The notes under the pieces were generated by a model that worked only from the letters and a program-made list of their open reading frames with translations, was not told the origin of the DNA and ran no database searches. Position numbers and translations under genes: made by a program. This document shows positions 9,393 to 17,955 of a stretch of DNA of 64,000 nucleotides, one piece after another (the stretch's first letter is position 1; each line of letters begins with the position of its first letter). Origin of the DNA: a virus; IMG/VR virus record IMGVR_UViG_3300042505_001513, positions 22,362 through 86,361 of that record; one strand, 5' to 3'.

Positions 9393-10949
9393 TTATCTCC
9401 AACCGCCACCTTTTTTCTTATACCATTTAGCAGCCCAAGCATTGGCATAAGCTGAATTGCCAGTTATTGTTATCAAACCATTTTGATACATAACCCAAGT
9501 ATTATTTTCAGTTGTTGGACACCATACATCTTCATTTTCAACTTTTTCAAATTTAATGTTTTGAACAGAATGAAACTTTTTATTTCTAATAAAACTAGCA
9601 GCGGTAATATAGTCTCTATCATTTACTGAAACATAATAACCACTTAGATAAGCGGCAAGTAATCCGGCATCTAAGTGATCTGAATTTTTCTGTACAAACC
9701 CAAATGTATGTCTTCCTTCTATTTTAGAAGATGTACCTTTATCCCAACCATCATATATTATTGATGCAGCTAAAAATGCTTTTCTTTGATCTGAACTCAT
9801 ATTAATTACATTTTCAGTCCAATTGTCAAATTTTGAAAAATCTTCTAATAAAATTTTATTTTCAGTTTTTAATTCAGCACACATTACGATCCTAGATCTT
9901 TTTGGCAAATCTTTAGTTTCAATTAATTCAGTAATGGAATAATCATTGCCTCTTCTAACTACCCATTTATGATTAGGTGTACATTTGATTGAAAATCCGG
10001 TTGGTTTATACATTCTCACCAACTCTGCGTTTTCAAAAAAATTAAGATTTATAATTGGTTTCCATTCCAATTCATCCTTTTCTATATTATATGTAAGAAT
10101 TAATTCACCTTTATTTAATTCTTCATATGATTTCCATCCGTTTTTTGTTAATGATTTACTATCCAATGGTACACACGGATACACATCAAACTTTGATCTT
10201 GCCATTGATTTGGCTCTTGACCATAATTTAGGATTGGTTGGTTTTGCTCCTCTCTTTTTCTTCTTTTTTCTTACTTCATTTAACTCTTGATATGTTGGTT
10301 CAGTAATATCAATTTCAACGGTTTTATCTATGATTGGGTCACTTTTTCTACCACTTACTTGACCATTTGATGTTTTACCAATAGTACCACCCATGTTACC
10401 ACCATTAACACTATTATTACCTACTCTTGCTTTATCATTAAAACTTTGAGTAGGATCACCTAAACCTGAATTGGCAGATGGTTTAAATTCAGTAGCTAAA
10501 CCAGCATTTACTAATTTTGTATAATATTCAGGATCTTCTGTTAAATGGTCCATTGCAATTTCAGTTGCAATTTTTGGATCATTTGTGTGTTCCATTTCTA
10601 CTTGCACACCAATTGCTAATTCTTTGGTATTTACGTTAGATGGTGCTGTTGTATCACCTACACCACCAGTTAATGTGTTTACTTGTTCACCAATGACATC
10701 TTCATAGAACTCTCTATATGAGACATCCCAATCATTGTGTTTAGTATCAATCCACTTATCGAATTCATTAATACGTTTAAATTTATTATCTGGCATAGGT
10801 TTTTGTTTTTTCATTGGTTTTTGTATCTTACTAAATGTTTCATGATCATCATAGTAAGGATCAATTTGCCATCTTCTACCCTTCATTCTTGGATCACCAA
10901 TAAGAGGGTCATTTGGCTCTTCATTAATGTTTTGGATATCTTTTTTCAT
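9393..10949 (-). CDS. Virion-associated protein interrupted by an intein
   Basis: 518 residues as translated. Residues ~110-151 carry an EMEHTNDP...AMDHLTEDPEYYTKL segment of the DUF5661 type. The conserved C-terminal tail of the host protein is split: residues 240-258 (PKLWSRAKSMARSKFDVYP) are followed by the intein (259-498) and then S499AYANAWAAKWYKKKGGGWR. The joined motif, KFDVYP then SAYANAWAAKWYKKKGG, is the continuous form I know from phage structural proteins. The mature protein would have 278 residues. It lies in an operon with the SleB-like gene and overlaps the upstream gene by 26 bases. Confidence 0.75.
   Translation of the reverse strand: MKKDIQNINEEPNDPLIGDPRMKGRRWQIDPYYDDHETFSKIQKPMKKQKPMPDNKFKRINEFDKWIDTKHNDWDVSYREFYEDVIGEQVNTLTGGVGDTTAPSNVNTKELAIGVQVEMEHTNDPKIATEIAMDHLTEDPEYYTKLVNAGLATEFKPSANSGLGDPTQSFNDKARVGNNSVNGGNMGGTIGKTSNGQVSGRKSDPIIDKTVEIDITEPTYQELNEVRKKKKKRGAKPTNPKLWSRAKSMARSKFDVYPCVPLDSKSLTKNGWKSYEELNKGELILTYNIEKDELEWKPIINLNFFENAELVRMYKPTGFSIKCTPNHKWVVRRGNDYSITELIETKDLPKRSRIVMCAELKTENKILLEDFSKFDNWTENVINMSSDQRKAFLAASIIYDGWDKGTSSKIEGRHTFGFVQKNSDHLDAGLLAAYLSGYYVSVNDRDYITAASFIRNKKFHSVQNIKFEKVENEDVWCPTTENNTWVMYQNGLITITGNSAYANAWAAKWYKKKGGGWR
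9456..10175 (-). other. Intein (about 240 residues) at a YP/S junction
   Basis: The first residue is Cys259. Block A is CVPLDSKSLTKNGW, with YEELNKGELILTYN after it. Block B is KCTPNHKWVVRR, with the usual T-x2-H. Block F is DVWCPTTENNTWVMYQNG, and the C-terminal end is LITITGN followed by Ser+1. The penultimate residue is Gly in place of the common His; the terminal Asn is present. The central ~100 residues (AFLAASIIYDGWDKGTSSKI) faintly resemble a LAGLIDADG-type endonuclease but lack a clear active-site pair, so it is probably a mini-intein or a degenerate one. Splice-site residues for a class 1 intein are present, so it should be able to splice. Confidence 0.85.
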
Positions 10950-11499
10950 GTTTCTTTTGAGCCATTTCTTTCATTATTTCAGCAATTGCTTTTTCACCAT
11001 CAGTTCTATAATCTTGATATTGAAGTACTGGTTCACTTTGATATGGGTTTTGTGTAGGAATAAAAGGAGCTTGAGCTGGTTCAATATCATCATCATCAAT
11101 ATTCAACATATGTAATTTGCTGTAATATTTTGGATCTCTTTTAAGATTTGCTACTACCAAGATCTTAGCTAGATCTTTTCTTTTGTAGACCATTTTCTTC
11201 AATTCATATTGAATTCCGGCAATAACTTCATCAGGAGTTACTTTTGTTTTGATTTCTTCAACTTCTTTATCAAATTGTGCTGGATCTACCATTGGTTTAT
11301 TGTCATAATCCACTGGTGGAACTGCAGTTATGTTACTTTGACTACCAGCAATACTAGGAACATAACCAAAACTTTTTGGTGTTTGTGATACATCAGGTGA
11401 ACTAAATGTATCTACTCCAGAACCACCGCCACCTTGAATATAAGATTGGCCGGTGTACATTCTATCACCCAAATCATTTTCTTTTATAGGTTTAAACAT
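10924..11499 (-). CDS. Virion-associated protein with DPKYYSKL motif
   Basis: I take the ATG at 11499 (191 residues, MFKPIKENDLGDRMY), not the longer open frame upstream, which is low-complexity and runs into the divergent intergenic space. Residues ~85-130 (DEVIAGIQYELKKM...LKRDPKYYSKL) resemble the DUF5661-type segment of the neighbouring intein-bearing protein. The N-terminal region is Gly/Ser/Pro-rich. It is the first gene of the leftward virion operon. Function unknown, probably structural. Confidence 0.6.
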   Translation of the reverse strand: MFKPIKENDLGDRMYTGQSYIQGGGGSGVDTFSSPDVSQTPKSFGYVPSIAGSQSNITAVPPVDYDNKPMVDPAQFDKEVEEIKTKVTPDEVIAGIQYELKKMVYKRKDLAKILVVANLKRDPKYYSKLHMLNIDDDDIEPAQAPFIPTQNPYQSEPVLQYQDYRTDGEKAIAEIMKEMAQKKHEKRYPKH

Positions 11500-11513
11500 A
11501 CCTATAAATATTA
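11469..11513. repeat. Direct repeat copy 1 (35 shared bases, with a 10-base hairpin loop)
   Basis: The 22 bases at 11469-11490 and the 13 bases at 11501-11513 recur as one uninterrupted 35-base block at 13393-13427. In this copy the two parts are separated by 10 bases (11491-11500). TATAGG and CCTATA flank those 10 bases, so the extra bases form the loop of an inverted repeat. The copy covers the start of the leftward virion gene. Confidence 0.8.
11503..11510 (+). promoter_or_regulatory. Candidate T4-type late promoter TATAAATA
   Basis: An exact match to the T4 late promoter -10 box lies 61 bases ahead of the rightward GT9-like gene at 11572. Expected chance matches are many in DNA this AT-rich; position is the only other support. 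Confidence 0.35.
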
Positions 11514-11571
11514 GAAAACATAACGTTTTAAAAAAAAAGTTTTGATTATAGTAGGTATATGTATTGAAGTT

Positions 11572-12300
11572 ATGAAAAAATGTATAATATTTTGTCCTCA
11601 AGGTCTTGGTGACTGGGTAATGGTAAATCCAATTGTAAGAATATTATCTAAAAAATATGAAAGAGTTGCATTAATCTACAATTCATATTCAGCTGAATTT
11701 TTACCTAATATGTTCAAAGATCTCGAAAATGTACAATTGGAGTATAATTGTCAATCTGGACTTCCTGATATAAATGTTACTGGACCATATTATAAAGAAA
11801 GAGGTTATGACTGCATTGATTTGATCAGTTGTTTAGGTAAATATGTAGAACATAAGTTTGTTATTGATACCAAAAACTTAAATCAACCATACAACAGAGC
11901 TATGTATTCAAGTGCAGGATTTGACTGGAATAGAGATACCAAAGAATATTACATACCAATAGATGATGATGAATCAGAAAGATTTCATAAATCATTGAAT
12001 CTTCCAGAGGAATATATTTTTCTTCATGAAGGAATACATCCAAAAATTGATAGATCGCATATAATTAATAAAAACTTACCTATATTTGAACCACATTATG
12101 TACAAAATGTGTTCTTATATAAACATACAATAGAAAATGCCAAAGAAATTCATGTTGTGGCTAGTGGAATTTATAATTTTGCTGATAAATTAAATTTCAA
12201 AACAAATGATTTTTTTATGCATGGAACTAGAACACCACTTTTAGATTCACCATATTTAAATCCAATATTAAATAAACCTTGGAAAATGATCAACTATTAA
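11572..12300 (+). CDS. GT9-like glycosyltransferase (heptosyltransferase-like)
   Basis: 242 residues from the ATG at 11572; the upstream in-frame TTG is less likely. The N-terminus, IIFCPQGLGDWVMVNPIVRIL, resembles the GDx(V/I)xxxP motif that opens the GT-B fold of ADP-heptose:LPS heptosyltransferases. A second Rossmann-like segment (EIHVVASGIYNFADKL) lies near the C-terminus. It is the first of three rightward genes between the two copies of the 35-base direct repeat. Substrate unknown. Confidence 0.5.
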   Translation: MKKCIIFCPQGLGDWVMVNPIVRILSKKYERVALIYNSYSAEFLPNMFKDLENVQLEYNCQSGLPDINVTGPYYKERGYDCIDLISCLGKYVEHKFVIDTKNLNQPYNRAMYSSAGFDWNRDTKEYYIPIDDDESERFHKSLNLPEEYIFLHEGIHPKIDRSHIINKNLPIFEPHYVQNVFLYKHTIENAKEIHVVASGIYNFADKLNFKTNDFFMHGTRTPLLDSPYLNPILNKPWKMINY

Positions 12301-12309
12301 TTTTTATAT

Positions 12310-12798
12310 ATGGAATTAATACAATTTAAAAATAAAACATATCCAAAATTTCAAAGTCAAGGAAATGCGGCTAAATTTGCTATACCATATGCACAAATGG
12401 TATGTAATGGTGTAGGAGTTGATATTGGATGTAATAGAAAAGAATGGTCATTTCCTAATTCTATTCCAATAGATTTACAATTTAATGATGGGTATTCTGC
12501 TTTAAATCTTCCTGATATAAAGATAAATTATATATTTTCGTCTCATTGTTTAGAACACATACCAAATTGGGTAGAAGTGATGAATTATTGGTATGATAAA
12601 CTAGAAAATGAAGGAATATTATTCTTATATCTTCCACATTATTCTCAAGAATATTGGAAACCTTGGAACAATAGAAAACATTTACATATCTTTACTCCAG
12701 AAATTATAAATGATTATATGAAAGACAAAGGTTATAAAAATATATTTAGAAGTGAAAAAGATTTAAACGATTCTTTTATGATTTTCGGTGAAAAATAA
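12310..12798 (+). CDS. SAM-dependent methyltransferase (class I)
   Basis: 162 residues. Motif I is GVDIGCNRKEW (~36-46), followed by SSHCLEHIPNW (~78-88), the motif IV/post-I pattern of Methyltransf_11-type enzymes, and LFLYLPHYSQEYW. It is short for a complete class I methyltransferase (usually 200-250 residues) but has the core. It lies 9 bases after the GT9-like gene and probably methylates a sugar or glycan. Confidence 0.6.
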   Translation: MELIQFKNKTYPKFQSQGNAAKFAIPYAQMVCNGVGVDIGCNRKEWSFPNSIPIDLQFNDGYSALNLPDIKINYIFSSHCLEHIPNWVEVMNYWYDKLENEGILFLYLPHYSQEYWKPWNNRKHLHIFTPEIINDYMKDKGYKNIFRSEKDLNDSFMIFGEK

Positions 12799-12816
12799 TT
12801 AAATAACAAAAATAAT

Positions 12817-13413
12817 ATGGGTGCAATTTTTAATCACGACATCAAACATTACATTGACAAATATAAATTAAAATATTATATTGAAACTGGTACTGGAATG
12901 GGAGGATGTTTAGACTTTTGTAGAAATTTCAATTTTGAAAAATGTATCTCAATCGAAATACATGATGAAATCTATAAAATAGCTAAAGAAAAATTTAAAG
13001 ATGACAGTAAATGTGAACTTCACCATGGCAATTCATATGAAGTTCTAAAAAATATCTTGAAAAACGTAAATGATAGTAGTCTATTTTTTTTAGATGCTCA
13101 TTTTCCTGGTGCTGATTTTGGTTATGCAGATTATTCAACCGAAAAAAACATGGATACAAGATTACCATTACAAAAAGAACTTGAGGTAATATTCAGTGAG
13201 TACAAGTTTTTTGCAAGTTCTGTGTTTATAATTGATGATTTAAGAATATATGAAGATGATAATTACACAGATGGTAATTGGAAAGACAGAGTAACTCTTG
13301 GTGGACAAAATATAAATTTTGTTTTTGATACTTTCAACCATACTCATATAATACAAAAAGATCTAAGACATCAAGGATACTTTATTGTAGAACCAAATCA
13401 TTTTCTTTTATAG
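12817..13413 (+). CDS. SAM-dependent methyltransferase-like protein
   Basis: 198 residues. YYIETGTGMGGCLDF (~20-34) is a motif I variant, CISIEIHDEIYKIA an acidic post-I strand, and SLFFLDAHFPGADF (~88-101) a motif IV-like loop. These resemble small methyltransferases of sugar clusters (FkbM/Methyltransf_24-like). The last six codons and stop lie inside the second copy of the 35-base repeat and overlap the convergent glycosyltransferase by 32 bases. Confidence 0.5.
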   Translation: MGAIFNHDIKHYIDKYKLKYYIETGTGMGGCLDFCRNFNFEKCISIEIHDEIYKIAKEKFKDDSKCELHHGNSYEVLKNILKNVNDSSLFFLDAHFPGADFGYADYSTEKNMDTRLPLQKELEVIFSEYKFFASSVFIIDDLRIYEDDNYTDGNWKDRVTLGGQNINFVFDTFNHTHIIQKDLRHQGYFIVEPNHFLL

Positions 13414-14158
13414 GCCTATAAATATTACTTATATATTCTTTCCAAAAATCAACGGTTCTATACTGGTCTACAGGAAAGATATTTGCGTGTAAATACTTAT
13501 TTGGTAAATGTTTAACTAAATGAAGATAGATATCATCTAAATTTATAATTTTAGTATAAAACGTATAAATTTCACTTCTAGCGGTACATTGTACATCATA
13601 TACACCTACTGATTTGACAAAAAGAGCGTTAGGATTATTATTAAAAAAATTTTTCAATCTGTTTCTATCTATGATAAAACATGCTGAATGTATATTTCTA
13701 GGAACATACCAAGTCTTATTTTCTAATACAAATTTATTTAAAATATGAACTGGTTTATTGAATAACATACTGTGTATGTATGTATTTTTCTCATTATCAT
13801 CTTCAGTTACAACAAATCCAGGAATAAAATTGTTATCAATATGTTGATATTTTATATATTGTAGTATATTTTCTTGAGTAATTAAAATATCATCATCAGA
13901 TTCTATAACATAATCATAACTTGAATAATTTTCATAAATATATTTTCTATTAGCCCAACAATGACTTTCTCCTTCATATTCACTTTTGTTAATAATTAAT
14001 TTATTTGTTGTTACATATGTATGGTCATAGTTTATTGATAAGACTACATCAATTGTATAATTTAAGTCATTTGATATATTTTCATAACACTTTAATATTT
14101 CAGATAGATATTTTTCTTTATCTTTATGATAAGAAGTAATTGAAACTAATATTTTCAT
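13382..14158 (-). CDS. Glycosyltransferase-like protein (GT-A, GT2-type)
   Basis: 258 residues. KILVSITSYHKDKEKYL opens a nucleotide-sugar-binding Rossmann half, and YVIESDDDILI (ESDDD at 86-90) is a DXD-type metal and sugar-nucleotide site. It is the last gene of the leftward glycan operon and starts with a 4-base overlap (ATGA) with the gene before it. Its final residues, IYRPIKENDL, come from the 35-base repeat shared with a virion gene, so its 3' end looks recombined. Confidence 0.55.
   Translation of the reverse strand: MKILVSITSYHKDKEKYLSEILKCYENISNDLNYTIDVVLSINYDHTYVTTNKLIINKSEYEGESHCWANRKYIYENYSSYDYVIESDDDILITQENILQYIKYQHIDNNFIPGFVVTEDDNEKNTYIHSMLFNKPVHILNKFVLENKTWYVPRNIHSACFIIDRNRLKNFFNNNPNALFVKSVGVYDVQCTARSEIYTFYTKIINLDDIYLHLVKHLPNKYLHANIFPVDQYRTVDFWKEYISNIYRPIKENDLVLQ
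13393..13427. repeat. Direct repeat copy 2 (35 bases, loop missing)
   Basis: Identical to the flanks of copy 1 but with the 10-base loop absent, so the arms fuse into a perfect 12-base palindrome, TATAGGCCTATA (13411-13422 region). It encodes the last residues (RPIKENDL) of the leftward glycosyltransferase, in the same frame as the first residues (KPIKENDL) of the virion gene at 11499. Confidence 0.8.
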
Positions 14159-14772
14159 AATTCACCCAATATTTTTTTACATTTTTTTATAAAATAATCT
14201 TTATTGGATTGATGTCTGATTTGCATTTCATGATAAATCAAATTGTCATACGTTGTACCAAATGGAGGTCGTTCAACATGACTTGGCATCCAATAATTTA
14301 TTCTTTTGTTATTTTCAATACATGATTTAGTAAATTTTAAAAATGGATCTGTATCTTTATCTGTTATTGGTGGTGATCCACATTCAAAGTATAAATTTCT
14401 ATAAAAACCAACAAACCATGCTGAAACATACGTCCCAAATATATTACTCTGAATTGCTCCACTTAGTGTATTTTTGTCTGATATTTCATTTAATAACTTA
14501 TCCAAAAATAATGGTGATAAAGGTATACAATCCACATCAAAAAAAATTAAATAATCAGATTTATCATTATGTATTATGTAATCTAAAAAATGAGGATGAT
14601 TATTAGAATATATACTACCATCATTTAGAATTAAAGATCCATATTTTATAACGTCTTTTTTCCATACAATTTGGTTGATCTCTATATTAAATTTATCAAA
14701 TACTTTTTTTTGATAAATTTTTATATCATCATGTAAGTCATCATTTGAAAATGAATAAATCTTATAATTCAT
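14155..14772 (-). CDS. Glycosyltransferase-like protein, paralogue of next gene
   Basis: 205 residues. YLIFFDVDCIPLSPLFL places a DVDC (79-82) where GT-A enzymes have DXD. Shared landmarks with the upstream neighbour (14762-15370) include the opening YSxxxDxI pattern, SCI-x-NNK-x-I-x-YW and an ending with FIKKC, so the two are tandem duplicates. They overlap by 11 bases. The acceptor is unknown. Confidence 0.5.
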   Translation of the reverse strand: MNYKIYSFSNDDLHDDIKIYQKKVFDKFNIEINQIVWKKDVIKYGSLILNDGSIYSNNHPHFLDYIIHNDKSDYLIFFDVDCIPLSPLFLDKLLNEISDKNTLSGAIQSNIFGTYVSAWFVGFYRNLYFECGSPPITDKDTDPFLKFTKSCIENNKRINYWMPSHVERPPFGTTYDNLIYHEMQIRHQSNKDYFIKKCKKILGEL

Positions 14773-15370
14773 AATTTAATATATCTTGACATTTTTTAAT
14801 AAAACTATCATGTTGTTCTTGTTTTCTAATTTCAAATTGATGATAAACTTTTTGTTCATATATAGTACCATGTCCAAATTTAGTATTATTTGGTAAATCC
14901 CATATATAATCATTTGAATATGTATTTGACCAATATTTTATTTTTTTATTATTTTTAATACAAGATCTTGTGAAATTTTGAGCAACATCATTATTATGAT
15001 CTTCATGTAAAAATGGATATCCACAATCAAAATATAATTGTGGTCTAAAAAACATAAATGATGGATGTACATATACATCATTTTTATTTAAATGATTTGC
15101 ACATCCAATAACTCCAACCAAATCATTGTCAATCAAATCTTCTTGAATATAAGTTAATAAATGTTTAGTAAGAGGTATACAGTCAATATCAAGTATAACA
15201 ATACAATCTACGTTTTTTGTTTTAATGAAATTTTCTATATTTTCATAATGTCTTTTGTCATTTACAACTTGATTTATTTTATATCCAAATTTATTAAAAA
15301 CTAAAGATTGATATTTAAGTATCTCATCAGATAATGTTATATGTGCATAAGAATAAAACTCAATATTCAT
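14762..15370 (-). CDS. Glycosyltransferase-like protein, paralogue of previous gene
   Basis: 202 residues. CIVILDIDCIPLTKHLL (DIDC at 61-64) is the DXD-like site; FDCGYPFLHED and SCIKNNKKIKYW follow as in its tandem partner at 14155-14772. The gene lies 34 bases downstream of the sulfotransferase gene in the leftward glycan operon. The duplicated pair may add two similar sugars. Confidence 0.5.
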   Translation of the reverse strand: MNIEFYSYAHITLSDEILKYQSLVFNKFGYKINQVVNDKRHYENIENFIKTKNVDCIVILDIDCIPLTKHLLTYIQEDLIDNDLVGVIGCANHLNKNDVYVHPSFMFFRPQLYFDCGYPFLHEDHNNDVAQNFTRSCIKNNKKIKYWSNTYSNDYIWDLPNNTKFGHGTIYEQKVYHQFEIRKQEQHDSFIKKCQDILNYEL

Positions 15371-15404
15371 ATATTTTTGTGAACTAATACCATCATATAT
15401 ATAA

Positions 15405-15980
15405 TTAAAATATATAATTTAAATTAACAATATCTTTTTTATATATATGACTGAATATATAATTTGAATTTTCATCAAAATATTCTTTATAGTGATTGTG
15501 TTCAGTTGTATTTAATAACGGAAGTTTTGTTTTTGGTTTTTTTATTAAATCACACAAATTATCAAAATCACCTTGTAAATTTTCATATCTTATTATAAAA
15601 TCAACCAGTAATTCATTTTTATTATTGTAGATAATATCAGTTTGTAATCTTGTTAGATGATCATGATCATGTGGATTATTTTCACGTTTTGGCAAATCAT
15701 TTAATACATCAATTAAAGGTTTATTTTTTGTACTATTACAATACTTCCATCCTGATATAAATCTATCCCACGGATTTCTAACTGATGTAAATTTTATATA
15801 GTCACTGTATCTATTTTTGTATATATCCCACTCATTTACATTTTCCGTACAATTGCCACCTAATAAAAACAACATATCATTGTCATTTTTATCCCATTTT
15901 TTATTAAAAGCAGTAATAATTGATGTGCCTGCGGCTTTAGGAACATGTATAAATATACACTTATATTCATGACATATCAT
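15405..15980 (-). CDS. Sulfotransferase family protein
   Basis: 191 residues. IFIHVPKAAGTSIITAF (residues 9-25) is the 5'-phosphosulfate-binding loop, and FTSVRNPWDRFISGW (64-78) is the 3'-phosphate motif with the conserved R-N-P. This pattern is standard for PAPS-dependent carbohydrate sulfotransferases (Sulfotransfer_2). The protein is slightly short but has both binding motifs. It overlaps the preceding GT25-like gene by 4 bases and would sulfate a glycan made in the same operon. Confidence 0.75.
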   Translation of the reverse strand: MICHEYKCIFIHVPKAAGTSIITAFNKKWDKNDNDMLFLLGGNCTENVNEWDIYKNRYSDYIKFTSVRNPWDRFISGWKYCNSTKNKPLIDVLNDLPKRENNPHDHDHLTRLQTDIIYNNKNELLVDFIIRYENLQGDFDNLCDLIKKPKTKLPLLNTTEHNHYKEYFDENSNYIFSHIYKKDIVNLNYIF

Positions 15981-16624
15981 ACGTTTTTATGAACTATAGT
16001 ACTATCAAATATATATTTTGTGTCATAATGATTTATATGATCATTTTTAGATAATGCATCAGCTAAAAATTTCTCTGGACAATAACAGTTTAATTCTGAA
16101 TATAATTTGTAATACATAAAATCCACAGGCGCATCTAATTTTTTAAAATTATTTATTAGTACGTCATATGAATTTGAATTAATACCAATACAATGAGAGC
16201 CGGTTCCCCATTCAAATTTATATAAATTTTCCGCAATGTATTTTCTTCTCAACCATTTTTCTGCCCATATTTGATTGCCTATTTGTAAAAAATTCCAATC
16301 TAAAGGTATGTTTTTAATGAAATTATTAAAATTTTCCTCTATATCATTGACAAAATTTATATCATCTTCACATATCATAATGGATTTATAACCATTTAAT
16401 TTTGCATTAATCACACAATTTAAATGAGACATTGACAAACTTTTTTCTGTACTGCTAATGACATCTGCACTTAATAATTTGGGATCAACAGATACAAAAA
16501 AATCAAACTTAACGTTATTTTTATAAAAATGATTATTAATATATTCATGTCTTTCATTAAATGAATCACATGTTATAACATATACTTTTTCAAAAAATAC
16601 ATTAAATCTAGATTTGGTATTCAT
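15977..16624 (-). CDS. GT25-family-like glycosyltransferase
   Basis: 215 residues from the ATG at 16624, which overlaps the preceding stop as ATGA; an ATG 21 bases further up is less economical. VYVITCDSFNERHEYINNHF matches the start of GT25 LPS-biosynthesis enzymes, SLSMSHLNCVINAKLNGYK the middle H-x-x-C/S helix, and IMICEDDINF (EDD 86-88) the catalytic EDD motif. A second GT25 gene lies two genes upstream. Confidence 0.7.
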   Translation of the reverse strand: MNTKSRFNVFFEKVYVITCDSFNERHEYINNHFYKNNVKFDFFVSVDPKLLSADVISSTEKSLSMSHLNCVINAKLNGYKSIMICEDDINFVNDIEENFNNFIKNIPLDWNFLQIGNQIWAEKWLRRKYIAENLYKFEWGTGSHCIGINSNSYDVLINNFKKLDAPVDFMYYKLYSELNCYCPEKFLADALSKNDHINHYDTKYIFDSTIVHKNV

Positions 16625-17268
16625 GATATCCAGCTTTTTGCCCAATGATGTACTGAATATGATTCAGGTGAAGTTATACTAAAATTTTCTTCTTTTCTTT
16701 CCATTTCATACCAAGCATATGGATAGAAATACTTAACTTCAAAAAATTTATATGTTGGATTATTCAAATATGGATTTAAAAATTGTGTAAAAAACTCTGG
16801 TCCACTTATTTTCCAAATTTCATTACTTACTTTACCATTATAAGTAAATTTAGTAATATTTTCTAATACAGAGTCAATATAAAAACTAACAAGTGATTCT
16901 TGAGATCTAGATCCCATAATACCTATTGCAATTTCATTATTAGGTTGATAACCAGAGAAAAAATTATAATTTAGTACGTTGTCTGGCATTCTTTTCAAAG
17001 GTTCTGTATCAGCATCTACATATATTCCACCAAATTTTTCTAATATTTTAAACCTCAGTAAATCTGTTTTTAACGCAATGTTACAATCACTATAGTAATA
17101 TTTTTTAATATCATCAGACACAATATTGGTTGATTCAACCAATTGATTATTCCAAAAAACAAAATTGTAATCTGGATATAAAGATTTCCATCTATTTAAA
17201 TAATCAATATAAACTGAAGGAAACGGATTTGTACCAATCCATATGTGATGTATAAATTTAGGTATCAT
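16621..17268 (-). CDS. GT32-like glycosyltransferase (Gly_transf_sug DXD domain)
   Basis: 215 residues. IPKFIHHIWIGTNPFP opens the protein as in OCH1/capsular GT32 enzymes; ALKTDLLRFKILEKFGGIYVDADTEP (65-90) contains the family's K-x-D-x-x-R helix and DXD (DAD 85-87). The C-terminus SVHHWAKSW is also typical of this family. Flanked by two GT25-like genes with 4-base overlaps. Confidence 0.8.
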   Translation of the reverse strand: MIPKFIHHIWIGTNPFPSVYIDYLNRWKSLYPDYNFVFWNNQLVESTNIVSDDIKKYYYSDCNIALKTDLLRFKILEKFGGIYVDADTEPLKRMPDNVLNYNFFSGYQPNNEIAIGIMGSRSQESLVSFYIDSVLENITKFTYNGKVSNEIWKISGPEFFTQFLNPYLNNPTYKFFEVKYFYPYAWYEMERKEENFSITSPESYSVHHWAKSWIS

Positions 17269-17951
17269 ATATAATTTGAATCTAATGTAAGTGAATCAAA
17301 CACATTTTCAAAATCAATTGATTTATTTGGCTGTCTTTGTTTTAGTAAACTTACTTGATCAATCAAAACAGGTAAAAACACATAATGTTTAAGTATCTTT
17401 AACGTTTTCTTTTGTATCTGTATATCAACTGCTGCCCAAGCTTGATGATTAGTGTCAAGTAAAACTGGTATACTTGACTTTTTTATCATATAAGCATGCG
17501 TACACATAGGAGGATGTGTAGTTGTAATAATATTATCAGATATCTTTATTTGATAATCTTCTGGCGGTAAACAACAATGTCCAACAAAAACATATTGCCA
17601 ATCATCAGGAAGTTGTTTTTTAAATTCTAAAAATCTCTCTTGAAAATTTTCACATAAAAATGCATCATCTTCTAATATAAGAATTTCTTCATACGGTAAA
17701 TGCCATAGTGTTTGCCATAACATATAATGAGACAGTAAACATCCAATTCTACCTTGCTTTATAAAATAGTCAGGTCCGTCTGGATTATCATCTTTATATG
17801 GTATTACAGTTCTTAATCCAAATTTTGCACCATTAATACCATCAAAAAATTCAACATCTAATTGATGTTGTTTGAAATGTTGTTCCGCATACTCTCGTCT
17901 TTTAGGAGTATCTTTTAATGTTAAACAAAATATTTTTGGTAATACATTCAT
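17265..17951 (-). CDS. GT25-family glycosyltransferase
   Basis: 228 residues. IFCLTLKDTPKRREYAEQHF is the GT25 N-terminal signature, GRIGCLLSHYMLWQTLW the conserved G-C-x-x-SH-x-x-L-W segment, and ILILEDDAFLCENF (EDD 94-96) the catalytic motif. This is a clearer family member than the gene at 15977. It overlaps the GT32-like gene by 4 bases. Confidence 0.85.
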   Translation of the reverse strand: MNVLPKIFCLTLKDTPKRREYAEQHFKQHQLDVEFFDGINGAKFGLRTVIPYKDDNPDGPDYFIKQGRIGCLLSHYMLWQTLWHLPYEEILILEDDAFLCENFQERFLEFKKQLPDDWQYVFVGHCCLPPEDYQIKISDNIITTTHPPMCTHAYMIKKSSIPVLLDTNHQAWAAVDIQIQKKTLKILKHYVFLPVLIDQVSLLKQRQPNKSIDFENVFDSLTLDSNYI

Positions 17952-17955
17952 TTTA

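Noticed and set aside
9985-10290. 101-residue rightward open frame
   Set aside because: Shadow of the intein-bearing gene; composition is that of a reverse complement (many F, S and N), with no plausible start context.
13417-13424. TATAAATA on the + strand resembling a late promoter
   Set aside because: It is part of the second direct-repeat copy and points into genes on the opposite strand, with no rightward gene downstream for many kilobases.
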